Shown: positions 1 through 7,405, counted from the stretch's first letter. The stretch: 13,335 nt of DNA from Chitinophagaceae bacterium (GCA_003526435.1 DPWF01000228.1:9183-22517), one strand, 5' to 3'. Notes: generated from the sequence alone by a model not told the origin. Made by a program: numbers and translations.

Positions 1-660
1 TTTATAATCAAACTGTAATTGTTTAACAGTGTAATTATTCTTCTTTATCTGCGGCAGTTGTGTAACCTTATAGGAGAAACGGTTGTTACCTCCGTCGTAG
101 AGGGCAACGGTGGTAAAAGATTTGGCATCAACATCAACCCTGTTATTATAATCATGGTAATTGAGACAAACATATTGTTGGTCGTTTACCATATAAAAAG
201 GGATATCATAAATATTTTCCTCACTTCTTACATACAATAACAGTGTATCGTTCCTGTATCGTAAGGTAGAACTGTAACCCGATTCGTTCAGTAAAAACCA
301 TTTGTACAAAGTATAACGATGGTAGTTGGCTGCTTTCGGACTTAATTTCTCTGCGGCTGTTCTGATAAGCTGGTAATAAAACCAGTCGTCCAGTTTTTTG
401 CTGTCGCGGTATTGTAAAAGCTGTTGTATGATGGGCTGATAGGCGCCCGCTTTCAGACTGCTATAAAAATCTGTTATCCCTTTTTTTGAAATGGGTTCTT
501 TTACCTCCACCTGTATCGAAATATCCTGTGGTAAAACCAGTGAGTCTCCATAAAAATCCAATACCATTTGCTTTCCGTACACAGCATTTTGTGCATACGA
601 AGTGGAAATGTATAACACGGTGGAGATGAATAATATAGACAGGTTTTTTAGCAAATTCAA
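1..660 (-). CDS. Secreted protein, probably N-terminal part of a Bacteroidota transglutaminase-like protein (partial)
   Basis: An open frame of 220 codons without a stop runs off the left edge. No ATG lies in frame upstream. The best start is the TTG at 658-660, because it gives a clean signal peptide: MNLLKNLSILF, a hydrophobic stretch to about residue 18, and probable cleavage after S-Y-A (residue 23). The product should therefore be exported. The visible part has no catalytic motif. Conserved-looking segments are DDWFYYQLIR, YTLYKWFLLNESGY, EENIYDIPFY and FSYKVTQLP. From memory, these resemble the N-terminal region of large secreted Bacteroidota proteins whose transglutaminase/cysteine-protease-like domain sits further downstream, here outside the window. 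That family call is inference. It is the third gene in the minus-strand series, 87 nt behind the MORN/TonB-C gene, so it may share a transcript or have its own promoter near the palindrome at 701-714. Confidence 0.72.
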   Translation of the reverse strand, partial: MNLLKNLSILFISTVLYISTSYAQNAVYGKQMVLDFYGDSLVLPQDISIQVEVKEPISKKGITDFYSSLKAGAYQPIIQQLLQYRDSKKLDDWFYYQLIRTAAEKLSPKAANYHRYTLYKWFLLNESGYSSTLRYRNDTLLLYVRSEENIYDIPFYMVNDQQYVCLNYHDYNNRVDVDAKSFTTVALYDGGNNRFSYKVTQLPQIKKNNYTVKQLQFDYK

Positions 661-700
661 CTGCTTTAAAGCACTATGAATTTACTAAATGGTAACAATT

Positions 701-714
701 ACTTAATATTAAGT
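701..714. repeat. Perfect 14-bp AT-rich palindrome upstream of the secreted-protein gene
   Basis: ACTTAATATTAAGT is its own exact reverse complement. It lies about 40 nt upstream of the proposed TTG start at 660, inside the 87-nt gap between two co-directional minus-strand genes. This is a plausible place for an operator. On the plus strand it is followed by five T residues, but no plus-strand gene ends here. A second, weaker dyad (TAATTG, 5-nt loop, CAATTA) covers 734-750 and includes the stop codon of the gene at 748-1572. Function is unknown; AT-rich palindromes also arise by chance. Confidence 0.4.
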
Positions 715-747
715 TTTTGAAATAACTACTAACTAATTGATTTACAA

Positions 748-1572
748 TTAATAGATGGCATGGGTAATCACCTGTTTGTGACGATAAATGACCGGTTGAC
801 CGTTTAAAGTGGCCGGGGTCCACCTGGGACTCTCTTTTAATACCCTGATCGTTTCCATATCAACGGACCATTCTACTGAATGATCGATATAGGGGTCATA
901 TACCCTCCCTTCTGTATCAATGATAAAAGCCACAATAACCTTACCCCTGCCACCATTACCCGCTATTTCTCTAAAGCGACCGGGGGTGCGAAGGTTTTTT
1001 TCCAGGTATTTAATCCATCTATCCACTCCGCCTTTAAACTCCGCGGGCTGTCTTTTCATTGTTGCTGCAACGGCTGCCATGGAGTCTTTATAAGCTGCTG
1101 AATTGAGGTCAACAATTCTTCCATCAGCATAGGTGGCGATATTGGTGCTGAAGTTTCTGGTCCAGATGCGTTTACCATTTTCAAATAAGGTACTCATTGC
1201 GATTGAACCATCAGCTTTTCTGAATTCCCAGTACCCATCTTTTTTGCCATTGCTAACCATTCCCATACTGTCTATATTGCCCAACTGGTTATACCATGCA
1301 AAACGACCATGTGGTATTTCAAGGTTCCCGTCTTTATATGTTTCACATTTTACCATCGGCCCCTTTGTGCGGTAAAAACGACAGACATAAGTTGTATCAT
1401 TTTCTTTTACCCGGTGCATAAAATAGCTGGCTGCGTTAATATCATTTATGGGCGACCAGTCTTCACGGAAAGCGAAAAAAGCTTCTTTGCTGTTTTGCGT
1501 TATACCATACACCCCGTTCAATAAAAAAATAAAAAGAAAAAAATGTCTTGTGGTCAACATAAAATCTGACAT
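748..1572 (-). CDS. Secreted MORN-repeat / TonB C-terminal domain protein
   Basis: This is a 274-residue protein. The N-terminus (residues 1-24) is a signal peptide with hydrophobic core FFLFIFLLNGVYG, giving probable export to the periplasm or outer surface. Residues about 80-140 contain YwqK/MORN-2-like repeats, including HGRFAWYNQLGNIDSMG and KKDGYWEFRKADGS. Residues about 178-274 match a TonB C-terminal domain: FKGGVDRWIKYLEKNL, then GRGKVIVAFIIDTEGRV, then SPRWTPATLNGQPV. There is no long proline-rich spacer, and the N-terminal segment looks cleavable rather than an anchor, so it is probably not a true energy-transducing TonB but one of the many Bacteroidota periplasmic proteins with this fold. 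Its ligand is not predictable. It starts 9 nt after the stop of the kinase gene at 1582-2676, which suggests co-transcription. A second in-frame ATG exists at residue 5. Confidence 0.85.
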   Translation of the reverse strand: MSDFMLTTRHFFLFIFLLNGVYGITQNSKEAFFAFREDWSPINDINAASYFMHRVKENDTTYVCRFYRTKGPMVKCETYKDGNLEIPHGRFAWYNQLGNIDSMGMVSNGKKDGYWEFRKADGSIAMSTLFENGKRIWTRNFSTNIATYADGRIVDLNSAAYKDSMAAVAATMKRQPAEFKGGVDRWIKYLEKNLRTPGRFREIAGNGGRGKVIVAFIIDTEGRVYDPYIDHSVEWSVDMETIRVLKESPRWTPATLNGQPVIYRHKQVITHAIY

Positions 1573-1581
1573 TGTTTAAAA

Positions 1582-2676
1582 TCATTGTTTTGCAAAGCTG
1601 ATGACAAAAGAAGTTCCTTTATCAGGTTCACTGTTTACTGTTATGCTTCCGCCCATGATGGTAACATGATGATGCACCAGGTATAAACCAATTCCTTTAC
1701 TGTCATTGTGTTCATGAAAACGTTGGTGCATACCAAAAATCCGGTCCTTTACTTTTTCCATATCAAACCCGCGACCGTTATCGGTAACACTTAACAGTAG
1801 CTCGCCATTTTCTTCCCAGCTATGTAATTCTATAACAGGGGGTCTTCCCGGAAACGCATATTTAATGGCATTGCTGATAAGATTCAGGAAAACGCTTTCC
1901 AGATAAGAGCGGTTAAAATAAACAGCGGGCATAGAATCAAAATCGGTTTCTATGCTTGCTTTGGAGTCGGTGATCAGAGTTTGAATGGATCGGCAAACCG
2001 TTTTACACACATCATCAAAATAAACTTCTTCTTTTTCAATTTTCAGGTGCTGGTTCTTGCTCAGCAGATCAACATAGTCGTTGAGTGTTACTTTTAATGT
2101 TTCTGTTCCTGATTGAAGGATGGCTAAAAACCGGTGTACTTCTTCGTCTTCAATAGTATGTTTATTGAGGAGGTTAAAAACACTCAGCAGGTTATTAACG
2201 GGTGAGCGAAGATCATGAGAGGTGGTATAAGACAACTGTTTGAGATCGGCATTGAGGTTACCCAATTCGGCAATGAGTTTATTACGATCGGCTTCTTCCG
2301 ATTTTTTATGGGTGATGTTTTTGGCGATGGCATATACCAGTTTTTCTTCCGGAGCTGGCATAGAGGTCCAGGAGAGCCAGACAATATCTCCAGTTTTGGT
2401 TATATAACGGTTTTCGAAATGGAGCAGGGGCTCACCATTGAGTAGTTCATCTCTGTAACGGGCCGTAATGGCGCGGTCATCGGGATGAATAAAACTGGCA
2501 ATAGGAACCGCCATCAATTCTTCCTCCGTATAACCCAAAACTTTGGATACAGCACTGTTTATTTTTTTGAAAAAGCCATCGTAGCCAGCAATACAAAACA
2601 AGTCGGCGGACAATTCGAAAAAATGTTCGAGGTTGAAAGACGGGCGTTTCTCGTTTTCGTGAAATTCGGCGCGCAT
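1582..2676 (-). CDS. Cytoplasmic PAS-domain sensor histidine kinase
   Basis: This is a 364-residue kinase with no signal peptide or membrane segment, so it should act in the cytoplasm. Residues about 17-125 form a PAS fold (ADLFCIAGYDGFFKKIN, LGYTEEELM, HPDDR, then a PAC-like AIAKNITHKKSEE end). A short coiled coil leads to the dimerisation/phosphoacceptor helix with H154 in SHDLRSPVNNL. The ATPase domain has an N box at 265-273 (NLISNAIKYA), a G1 box DNGRGFD at 299-305, an F-box-like IFGMHQRF and a G2 box KGIGLYLV at 327-334. All kinase motifs are intact. It probably autophosphorylates and passes phosphate to a response regulator, but none is encoded nearby, so the partner is unknown. The PAS ligand cannot be read from sequence. 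It heads the minus-strand series and is divergent from uvrB across 131 nt. Confidence 0.93.
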   Translation of the reverse strand: MRAEFHENEKRPSFNLEHFFELSADLFCIAGYDGFFKKINSAVSKVLGYTEEELMAVPIASFIHPDDRAITARYRDELLNGEPLLHFENRYITKTGDIVWLSWTSMPAPEEKLVYAIAKNITHKKSEEADRNKLIAELGNLNADLKQLSYTTSHDLRSPVNNLLSVFNLLNKHTIEDEEVHRFLAILQSGTETLKVTLNDYVDLLSKNQHLKIEKEEVYFDDVCKTVCRSIQTLITDSKASIETDFDSMPAVYFNRSYLESVFLNLISNAIKYAFPGRPPVIELHSWEENGELLLSVTDNGRGFDMEKVKDRIFGMHQRFHEHNDSKGIGLYLVHHHVTIMGGSITVNSEPDKGTSFVISFAKQ

Positions 2677-2807
2677 AAACCAGAAATATGATTAGAAGGG
2701 GTCAATCTATCATAAATATACAAAACCAAAGCGTCTGCTGTTTCACAAGTTTTCGCAGCGGAAAAATATTTACATAGTAACTTTATTGTTTGCTTAAGTG
2801 ATCAGTT

Positions 2808-4853
2808 ATGCCATTCAAACTTCATTCCTCCTATCAACCCGCGGGCGACCAACCCTCGGCCATTGCTCAACTTACAGAAGGTATTCTGGATGGCGAACAA
2901 TACCAGACTTTACTGGGTGTAACAGGAAGTGGTAAAACTTTTACCATGGCCAATGTGATCAACAATGTACAAAGACCCACACTGGTACTTACACATAATA
3001 AAACATTGGTGGCCCAGTTGTATGGAGAATTTAAACAGTTCTTTCCGGAAAATGCCGTTGGCTATTTTGTAAGCTACTACGATTATTACCAGCCAGAGGC
3101 CTATATGCCCGTGAGCGATACCTATATTGAAAAAGACCTCAGCATCAATGAAGAGCTTGATAAACTTCGCTTACAGGCCACATCTCAATTGCTGAGTGGC
3201 AGAAGGGATATTATTGTGGTAGCAAGTGTAAGCTGTATTTACGGTATGGGTAACCCCACCGAATATGAAAACGGTATTATCCGCATTCATAAAGGACAGG
3301 TAATGTCGAGACAGGGTTTTCTGCACCAGTTGGTAAATGCATTGTATAACAGAAGTCAGGAAGAGTTTAAAAGAGGCACATTCAGGGTAAAAGGAGATAC
3401 GGTTGATATTAACCTGCCTTATGTTGACTTTGGTTACCGCATCAGTTTTTTTGGTGATGAAATTGAAGAAATTGAAAGCATTGAAACAGCCACCAATAAA
3501 CGGATTGGATTAATGGATACAGCGGCCATCTTTCCCGCTAATCTTTACCTCGCACCCAAAGACATGATTCAGCAGGTGATGAATGAGATACAGGATGAAA
3601 TGATGGCGCAGGTAGAATACTTTAAGAATATTGGCAAGTTTATAGAGGCGCAGCGTTTAAAAGAAAGAGTGGAATATGATCTGGAGATGATCCGCGAACT
3701 GGGTTATTGTAATGGTATTGAAAACTATTCCCGTTTTTTTGATCGCCGCAAACCCGGCACCCGCCCCTTCTGTTTACTGGACTATTTCCCCAAAGATTTT
3801 CTTTGTGTGATTGATGAAAGCCATCAGACCATTCCGCAGGTGGCCGGTATGTATGGAGGCGACAGGAGCAGAAAAATGGTACTGGTTGATTATGGTTTCC
3901 GTTTGCCCAGTGCTATGGATAACCGTCCATTGAATTTTCATGAGTTTGAATCGCTCGTAGGACAAACCGTTTTTGTAAGCGCCACACCGGGCGATTACGA
4001 ATTGGAAAAAACAGGAGGTGTGGTGGTGGAGCAGGTAGTGCGTCCGACAGGGTTGCTTGATCCGCCCATTGAAATAAGACCCAGTGTAAACCAGATTGAT
4101 GATTTGCTCGATGAAATTGATAAACGTGTTAAGAAAGGAGACCGTGTACTCGTTACAACCCTCACCAAAAGAATGGCCGAGGAAATGGATAAATACCTCG
4201 GACGAATCAATATCAAGTCAAAATATATTCATAGTGATGTGGATACCCTGGAACGGGTAGAAATTTTACGCGACCTGCGTTTAGGTGTAATTGATGTGTT
4301 GGTAGGTGTAAACCTTTTACGTGAAGGACTTGATCTTCCTGAAGTATCGCTGGTGGCCATACTTGATGCAGACAAAGAAGGATTCTTAAGAAATGAAAGA
4401 TCACTCACACAAACCGCGGGCCGTGCGGCAAGAAATGTGGATGGTCTGGTAATCTTTTATGCAGATAAGATGACAGAAAGTATGCAGCGTACGATTGATG
4501 AAACGAGCAGAAGAAGAGAAAAACAGATTGCATACAATATTGCACACAATATCACACCTAAAACGGTTATTAAAAGCAAGGAGCAGGTATTTGCACAAAC
4601 ATCGGTGCTGGATATTAAAGGATATGATCCATCAAATCCATACGCACTGCAAAAAGATGAACAGCTTGTGTCTGTGGCTGCAGAGGAGCAGGTAGAATAT
4701 AAAACCATCCCGCAAATAGAAAAAGCCATTGCATCAACCAAAAAGCAAATGGAAAAAGCCGCCCGTGATCTCGACTTTATAGAAGCAGCACGTTTACGGG
4801 ATGAGATGTTTGCGTTGCAGAAGAAATTTGAAAATTTGAAAATTTGGAAATGA
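2808..4853 (+). CDS. uvrB: Excinuclease ABC subunit B (UvrB)
   Basis: A full-length 681-residue UvrB, the damage-verifying helicase-like subunit of bacterial nucleotide excision repair. It receives DNA from UvrA and then recruits UvrC. Visible motifs: Walker A GVTGSGKT with K43; the beta-hairpin that inserts between strands, with its aromatic run YYDYYQPEAY at 90-99; Walker B DESH at 336-339; motif VI QTAGRAAR at 535-542; and the C-terminal UVR motif (about 638-672, DLDFIEAARLRDEM) that contacts UvrC. All expected domains are present and the length is normal (the E. coli protein has 673 residues). The last nine residues (673-681) and the stop codon are encoded inside one arm of the inverted-repeat element at 4825-4976, so this tail is probably not ancestral. 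No clear Shine-Dalgarno or SOS box was recognised upstream. Confidence 0.98.
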   Translation: MPFKLHSSYQPAGDQPSAIAQLTEGILDGEQYQTLLGVTGSGKTFTMANVINNVQRPTLVLTHNKTLVAQLYGEFKQFFPENAVGYFVSYYDYYQPEAYMPVSDTYIEKDLSINEELDKLRLQATSQLLSGRRDIIVVASVSCIYGMGNPTEYENGIIRIHKGQVMSRQGFLHQLVNALYNRSQEEFKRGTFRVKGDTVDINLPYVDFGYRISFFGDEIEEIESIETATNKRIGLMDTAAIFPANLYLAPKDMIQQVMNEIQDEMMAQVEYFKNIGKFIEAQRLKERVEYDLEMIRELGYCNGIENYSRFFDRRKPGTRPFCLLDYFPKDFLCVIDESHQTIPQVAGMYGGDRSRKMVLVDYGFRLPSAMDNRPLNFHEFESLVGQTVFVSATPGDYELEKTGGVVVEQVVRPTGLLDPPIEIRPSVNQIDDLLDEIDKRVKKGDRVLVTTLTKRMAEEMDKYLGRINIKSKYIHSDVDTLERVEILRDLRLGVIDVLVGVNLLREGLDLPEVSLVAILDADKEGFLRNERSLTQTAGRAARNVDGLVIFYADKMTESMQRTIDETSRRREKQIAYNIAHNITPKTVIKSKEQVFAQTSVLDIKGYDPSNPYALQKDEQLVSVAAEEQVEYKTIPQIEKAIASTKKQMEKAARDLDFIEAARLRDEMFALQKKFENLKIWK

Positions 4854-4905
4854 AAGCATCCTTTCTGTATAACACCCAATACTGTTAAAAACTGGCTTAT
4901 AGCGC

Positions 4906-4918
4906 AGGCCGAAGGCCT
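4906..4918. repeat. Short GC-rich hairpin inside the inverted-repeat element
   Basis: AGGCC-GAA-GGCCT is a perfect 5-bp stem with a 3-nt loop. It is not followed by a T run, so it is unlikely to be a simple intrinsic terminator for uvrB by itself. It sits in the interior of the 4825-4976 element. Confidence 0.55.
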
Positions 4919-4931
4919 CATATCATTTTCA

Positions 4932-4946
4932 TCCGCCTCAGGCGGA
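4932..4946. repeat. Near-perfect 15-bp palindrome inside the inverted-repeat element
   Basis: TCCGCCT-C-AGGCGGA is an inverted repeat with a single central base; as RNA it would fold into a 6-bp GC-rich stem with a 3-nt loop. It is close to the right arm of the 4825-4976 element and much more GC-rich than its surroundings. REP-type sequences typically look like this, but function is not shown. Confidence 0.6.
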
Positions 4947-4999
4947 CAAATTCCCAAATTTTCAAATTTTCAAATTATCTTGTCTCCAACAGCTTGCCC

Positions 5000-5572
5000 A
5001 TGAGATTACTGTGGAAACTTTACCTGTGGATGACGGGATGGAAGGTTCAAACCAATTTTCCCTATCATATTCCCAAATGTGTTGTCATCGTGGCGCCACA
5101 TACCAGCGCCTGGGATTTTGTAATCGGACTCGCAGTGAGAAGTGTGTTGCGATTACAGCATGTAAAATATTTAGGCAAATCAGAATTATTTGAAGGCCGT
5201 TTTGGCTTTTTCTTCCGCCGATTGGGTGGTTATCCGGTCGACAGATCAAATAAACACAATATGGTTGACCAGGTAGTAGACCTGTTTAACCAGCATGATC
5301 GTTTTGTATTGGCGCTCTCTCCCGAAGGCACAAGAAAAAAAGTAGACCGGTTAAAAACCGGGTTTTATCATATCGCCAAAAAAGCTGGCGTACCCATTAT
5401 CATGACCGCATTTGATTTTAAAAGGAAAGAAGTGTATTTCGATAAACCTTTTTATACAACGGATGATGAAGCGGCTGATTTTAGAAAGATCATTTCTTTT
5501 TATGCCCCCGTACAGGGAAAAAAACCTGACCAGGGGCTGACACATTTATTAGCCGACACAGCTATTCTTTGA
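5000..5572 (+). CDS. PlsC-like lysophospholipid / glycerolipid acyltransferase
   Basis: A 190-residue protein if started at the ATG at 5000. A TTG two codons earlier (4994) is possible but less likely. The acyltransferase HX4D catalytic motif is H34-T-S-A-W-D39, and the substrate-binding block is SPEGTRKK at about 107-114, followed by GFYHIAKKAGVPIIMTAFD. These match the PlsC/LPLAT superfamily, which moves an acyl group from acyl-CoA or acyl-ACP to a lysophospholipid, glycerol-phosphate or related lipid at the cytoplasmic face of the membrane. It is shorter than classical PlsC (about 240 residues) and has no convincing transmembrane helix, so the exact acceptor is uncertain. The acyl-CoA ligase gene begins 15 nt after its stop, which suggests an operon in which that enzyme may supply the activated acyl donor. 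Confidence 0.88.
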   Translation: MRLLWKLYLWMTGWKVQTNFPYHIPKCVVIVAPHTSAWDFVIGLAVRSVLRLQHVKYLGKSELFEGRFGFFFRRLGGYPVDRSNKHNMVDQVVDLFNQHDRFVLALSPEGTRKKVDRLKTGFYHIAKKAGVPIIMTAFDFKRKEVYFDKPFYTTDDEAADFRKIISFYAPVQGKKPDQGLTHLLADTAIL

Positions 5573-5587
5573 TATAAAACAACCCCT

Positions 5588-7228
5588 ATGCACTACCCGA
5601 ATATCATTGAAAAATTTTGCCAGTATGAAGAGTGTAGACCCGATCAACTTTTTTTATCGGAACCTGTAAAGGGTGTGTACAAAGAGTTTACCTGGCAACA
5701 GGCGGGACGGCAAATACGCAGCATGGCTGCGGCACTGAATGCTATGGGATTTGGTAAAGATGACAAGATTGCCATTCTCAGTAAAAACTGTGCTCACTGG
5801 ATCATGGCCGATCTGGCTATTGGTATGGCCGGCTGTGTATCGGTACCATTGTATCCGAATATTTCAGCAGAGACTTTGCAGGAGATCATTATACATAGCG
5901 AGAGTAAAGCAATTTTTATTGGTAAACTTGATCAACCTGAACAAATCAGGAAAGGTGTTCCGGATGCACTTATACAGATCAGTTTCCCTTTTTATCCAAA
6001 TGCAGGATGTATGAATTGGGATGAGTTGGTTATGCAACATGCGCCACTTACTCAAATTCCAAAACTCGATCCACAGTCATTGGCCTGTATTGTATATACA
6101 TCAGGAACAACAGGGCAATCAAAAGGTGTAATGAACACTTATCATGCCATGGCATTTGCGGTAGAAGAGTTTCTGAAAAACTTTCCTGCTATACAAAATG
6201 AAATTTTCTTTTCCTATTTGCCGCTTTGTCATGTTGCCGAACGAATGTTGGTGGAATGTGGAACCATTTTCACGGGGAGTACGGTTTATTTTGTAGAGTC
6301 GCTCGATACATTTGCAGCTAACCTGGCACATACACAACCAACCGTTTTCCTGGCCGTACCGCGTATCTGGGAAAAAATGCAGGAGGGTATTCTCAAAAAA
6401 ATGCCACAACAGAAACTGGATCGGTTATTAAAACTTCCACTCATTTCTACATTGATCAAAAAAATGATCCGAAAGAAATTGGGCCTCGCAAGAGCAAGAC
6501 ATATTTTCACGGGAGCCTCACCTATTAATCCTGCACTATTACACTGGTATGCACGATTGGGTATTATTATTCAGGAAGCATATGGTATGACAGAAAATGT
6601 GGCGCTCTCTCATGTAAACAAAAAAGAAAATGCAAAATTTGGAACCGTAGGGCAACCTTATGCCGGTGTACAGGTTCGACTGGGGAAAGACAATGAAGTG
6701 CAGGTTAAAAGCGATGCCTCTATGCTTGGTTATTATAAAGAGCCCGAATTATCGGCACAGTGTTTTGAAGATGGTTATCTGAAAACGGGAGATGAAGGGT
6801 CTATTGATGATGAAGGTTTTCTTACCATCACCGGTCGAATCAAAGACCAGTTTAAAACAGGGAAGGGAAAATACATTACACCGGCACCCATGGAGAACCA
6901 GTTGGTGGCACATCCATTTCTCGGACAGGTTTGTGTGGTAGGATCAGGTCAGCCGGCGGCCATGGTACTTTGTACTTTAACTGAACAAGCGAAGCAAACA
7001 GATACCGATGCTGTTAAGGCAGAATTGATTGAATTATTGAAAGCCGTGAATCATAAACTTGAGCACCACGAACAACTGGCGAAAATGATCATCTGCAAAG
7101 AAGAATGGACCATTGTAAATGGCTTGCTCACGCCAACACTCAAAATCAAAAGAAAAAATATTGACGCACAGTACGGTGAACGCTATCCCGATTGGTATCG
7201 TACCACCGAAATAGTCGTCTTTGAATAA
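5588..7228 (+). CDS. Long-chain fatty acid-CoA ligase (AMP-binding)
   Basis: A 546-residue ANL-superfamily enzyme that activates fatty acids through an acyl-AMP intermediate to acyl-CoA, consuming ATP. Visible motifs: the phosphate-binding loop YTSGTTGQSKGVM at 170-182; the adenine-site motif YGMTEN at 332-337; TGDEG at 400-404, whose Asp binds the ribose; the hinge region GRIKDQFKTGKGKYI; and a C-terminal LTPTLKIKRKNI segment that carries the likely catalytic Lys region seen in long-chain acyl-CoA synthetases. The length is slightly short but normal for the long-chain group. There is no signal peptide, so it is cytosolic or peripheral. It follows the acyltransferase gene by 15 nt. Chain-length preference cannot be read, so I give no gene symbol, although a fadD-like role is likely. 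Confidence 0.94.
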   Translation: MHYPNIIEKFCQYEECRPDQLFLSEPVKGVYKEFTWQQAGRQIRSMAAALNAMGFGKDDKIAILSKNCAHWIMADLAIGMAGCVSVPLYPNISAETLQEIIIHSESKAIFIGKLDQPEQIRKGVPDALIQISFPFYPNAGCMNWDELVMQHAPLTQIPKLDPQSLACIVYTSGTTGQSKGVMNTYHAMAFAVEEFLKNFPAIQNEIFFSYLPLCHVAERMLVECGTIFTGSTVYFVESLDTFAANLAHTQPTVFLAVPRIWEKMQEGILKKMPQQKLDRLLKLPLISTLIKKMIRKKLGLARARHIFTGASPINPALLHWYARLGIIIQEAYGMTENVALSHVNKKENAKFGTVGQPYAGVQVRLGKDNEVQVKSDASMLGYYKEPELSAQCFEDGYLKTGDEGSIDDEGFLTITGRIKDQFKTGKGKYITPAPMENQLVAHPFLGQVCVVGSGQPAAMVLCTLTEQAKQTDTDAVKAELIELLKAVNHKLEHHEQLAKMIICKEEWTIVNGLLTPTLKIKRKNIDAQYGERYPDWYRTTEIVVFE

Positions 7229-7239
7229 TCACCTCAAAC

Positions 7240-7319
7240 CTCCCCTTCTCCCTGTTAATTGTACCCAGTTAAAAGTAAATCTCGATTTTGTGAGATTTTT
7301 TAAACAGTGAGAAGGGGAG
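7240..7319. repeat. Inverted repeat flanking a terminator-like hairpin
   Basis: The left arm 7240-7256 and right arm 7303-7319 are inverted copies matching at 16 of 17 positions (CTCCCCTTCTC, one mismatch, CTGTT). The pairing nearly continues inward with a one-base slip. Further pyrimidine-rich (7231-7239) and purine-rich (7320-7328) sequence outside the arms gives partial extra pairing. The 46-bp interior contains the AT-rich hairpin at 7277-7301. The 177-bp gap between the acyl-CoA ligase and OmpA genes holds no reading frame of note. It may be a second dispersed element or an elaborate 3' end structure. Confidence 0.65.
7277..7301 (+). terminator. Probable intrinsic terminator after the acyl-CoA ligase gene
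   Basis: AAATCTC, an 8-nt loop, then GAGATTT forms a 7-bp stem that runs into six consecutive T residues (7296-7301), about 50 nt after the ligase stop. The stem is AT-rich and so weak by itself, but the enclosing inverted repeat at 7240-7319 would strengthen it. Confidence 0.5.
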
Positions 7320-7405
7320 AATGGGAGGAATAAAGTAGGCTTTTATGGAACATACAATATTCTGGTATGGTTTTTCGTTGTATAGCAGGATAAAAATGTA
7401 GAACC

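Larger units (their letters stand above)
4825..4976. repeat. 152-bp inverted-repeat element overlapping the 3' end of uvrB (MITE/REP-like)
   Basis: The left arm (4825-4851) and right arm (4950-4976) are inverted copies, identical at 26 of 27 positions; the outer 23 bp (4825-4847 and 4954-4976) match perfectly. Each arm is built from an 8-bp unit, AATTTGAA, repeated almost three times. The roughly 98-bp interior carries two GC-rich hairpins (4906-4918 and 4932-4946) and no coding potential. The left arm supplies the last nine codons and stop of uvrB. The architecture fits a small non-autonomous or REP-like dispersed element, which could also form a long transcript hairpin. From memory, similar AAATTTGAAAATTTG strings are common between Bacteroidota genes; no copy number can be checked here. 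No transposase or clear target-site duplication is visible. Confidence 0.75.

Noticed and set aside
19..240. 73-codon plus-strand open frame at the left edge
   Set aside because: It is the reverse of the better supported minus-strand secreted-protein frame, which has a signal peptide and coherent composition over 220 codons.
2677..2807. Promoters in the uvrB/kinase divergent gap
   Set aside because: TAACTTTA (plus strand) and TATATTTA (minus strand) each match the -7 consensus with one mismatch, but neither has a suitable -33 box at 19-21 bp, so I do not list them.
4825..4850. Period-8 AATTTGAA tandem repeats considered as a CRISPR or VNTR
   Set aside because: There are fewer than three units, no spacers, and the same block recurs inverted at 4950-4976. 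An inverted-repeat element explains it better.
4457..4957. 166-codon open frame on the minus strand opposite the end of uvrB
   Set aside because: It lies antisense to the certain uvrB coding sequence, is rich in Cys, Ser and Ile as antisense frames are, and crosses the inverted-repeat element. No domain recognised.
4994..4999. TTG start for the acyltransferase, two codons upstream of the ATG
   Set aside because: The ATG at 5000 is a stronger start codon and neither site has a Shine-Dalgarno sequence. The extension adds only two residues.
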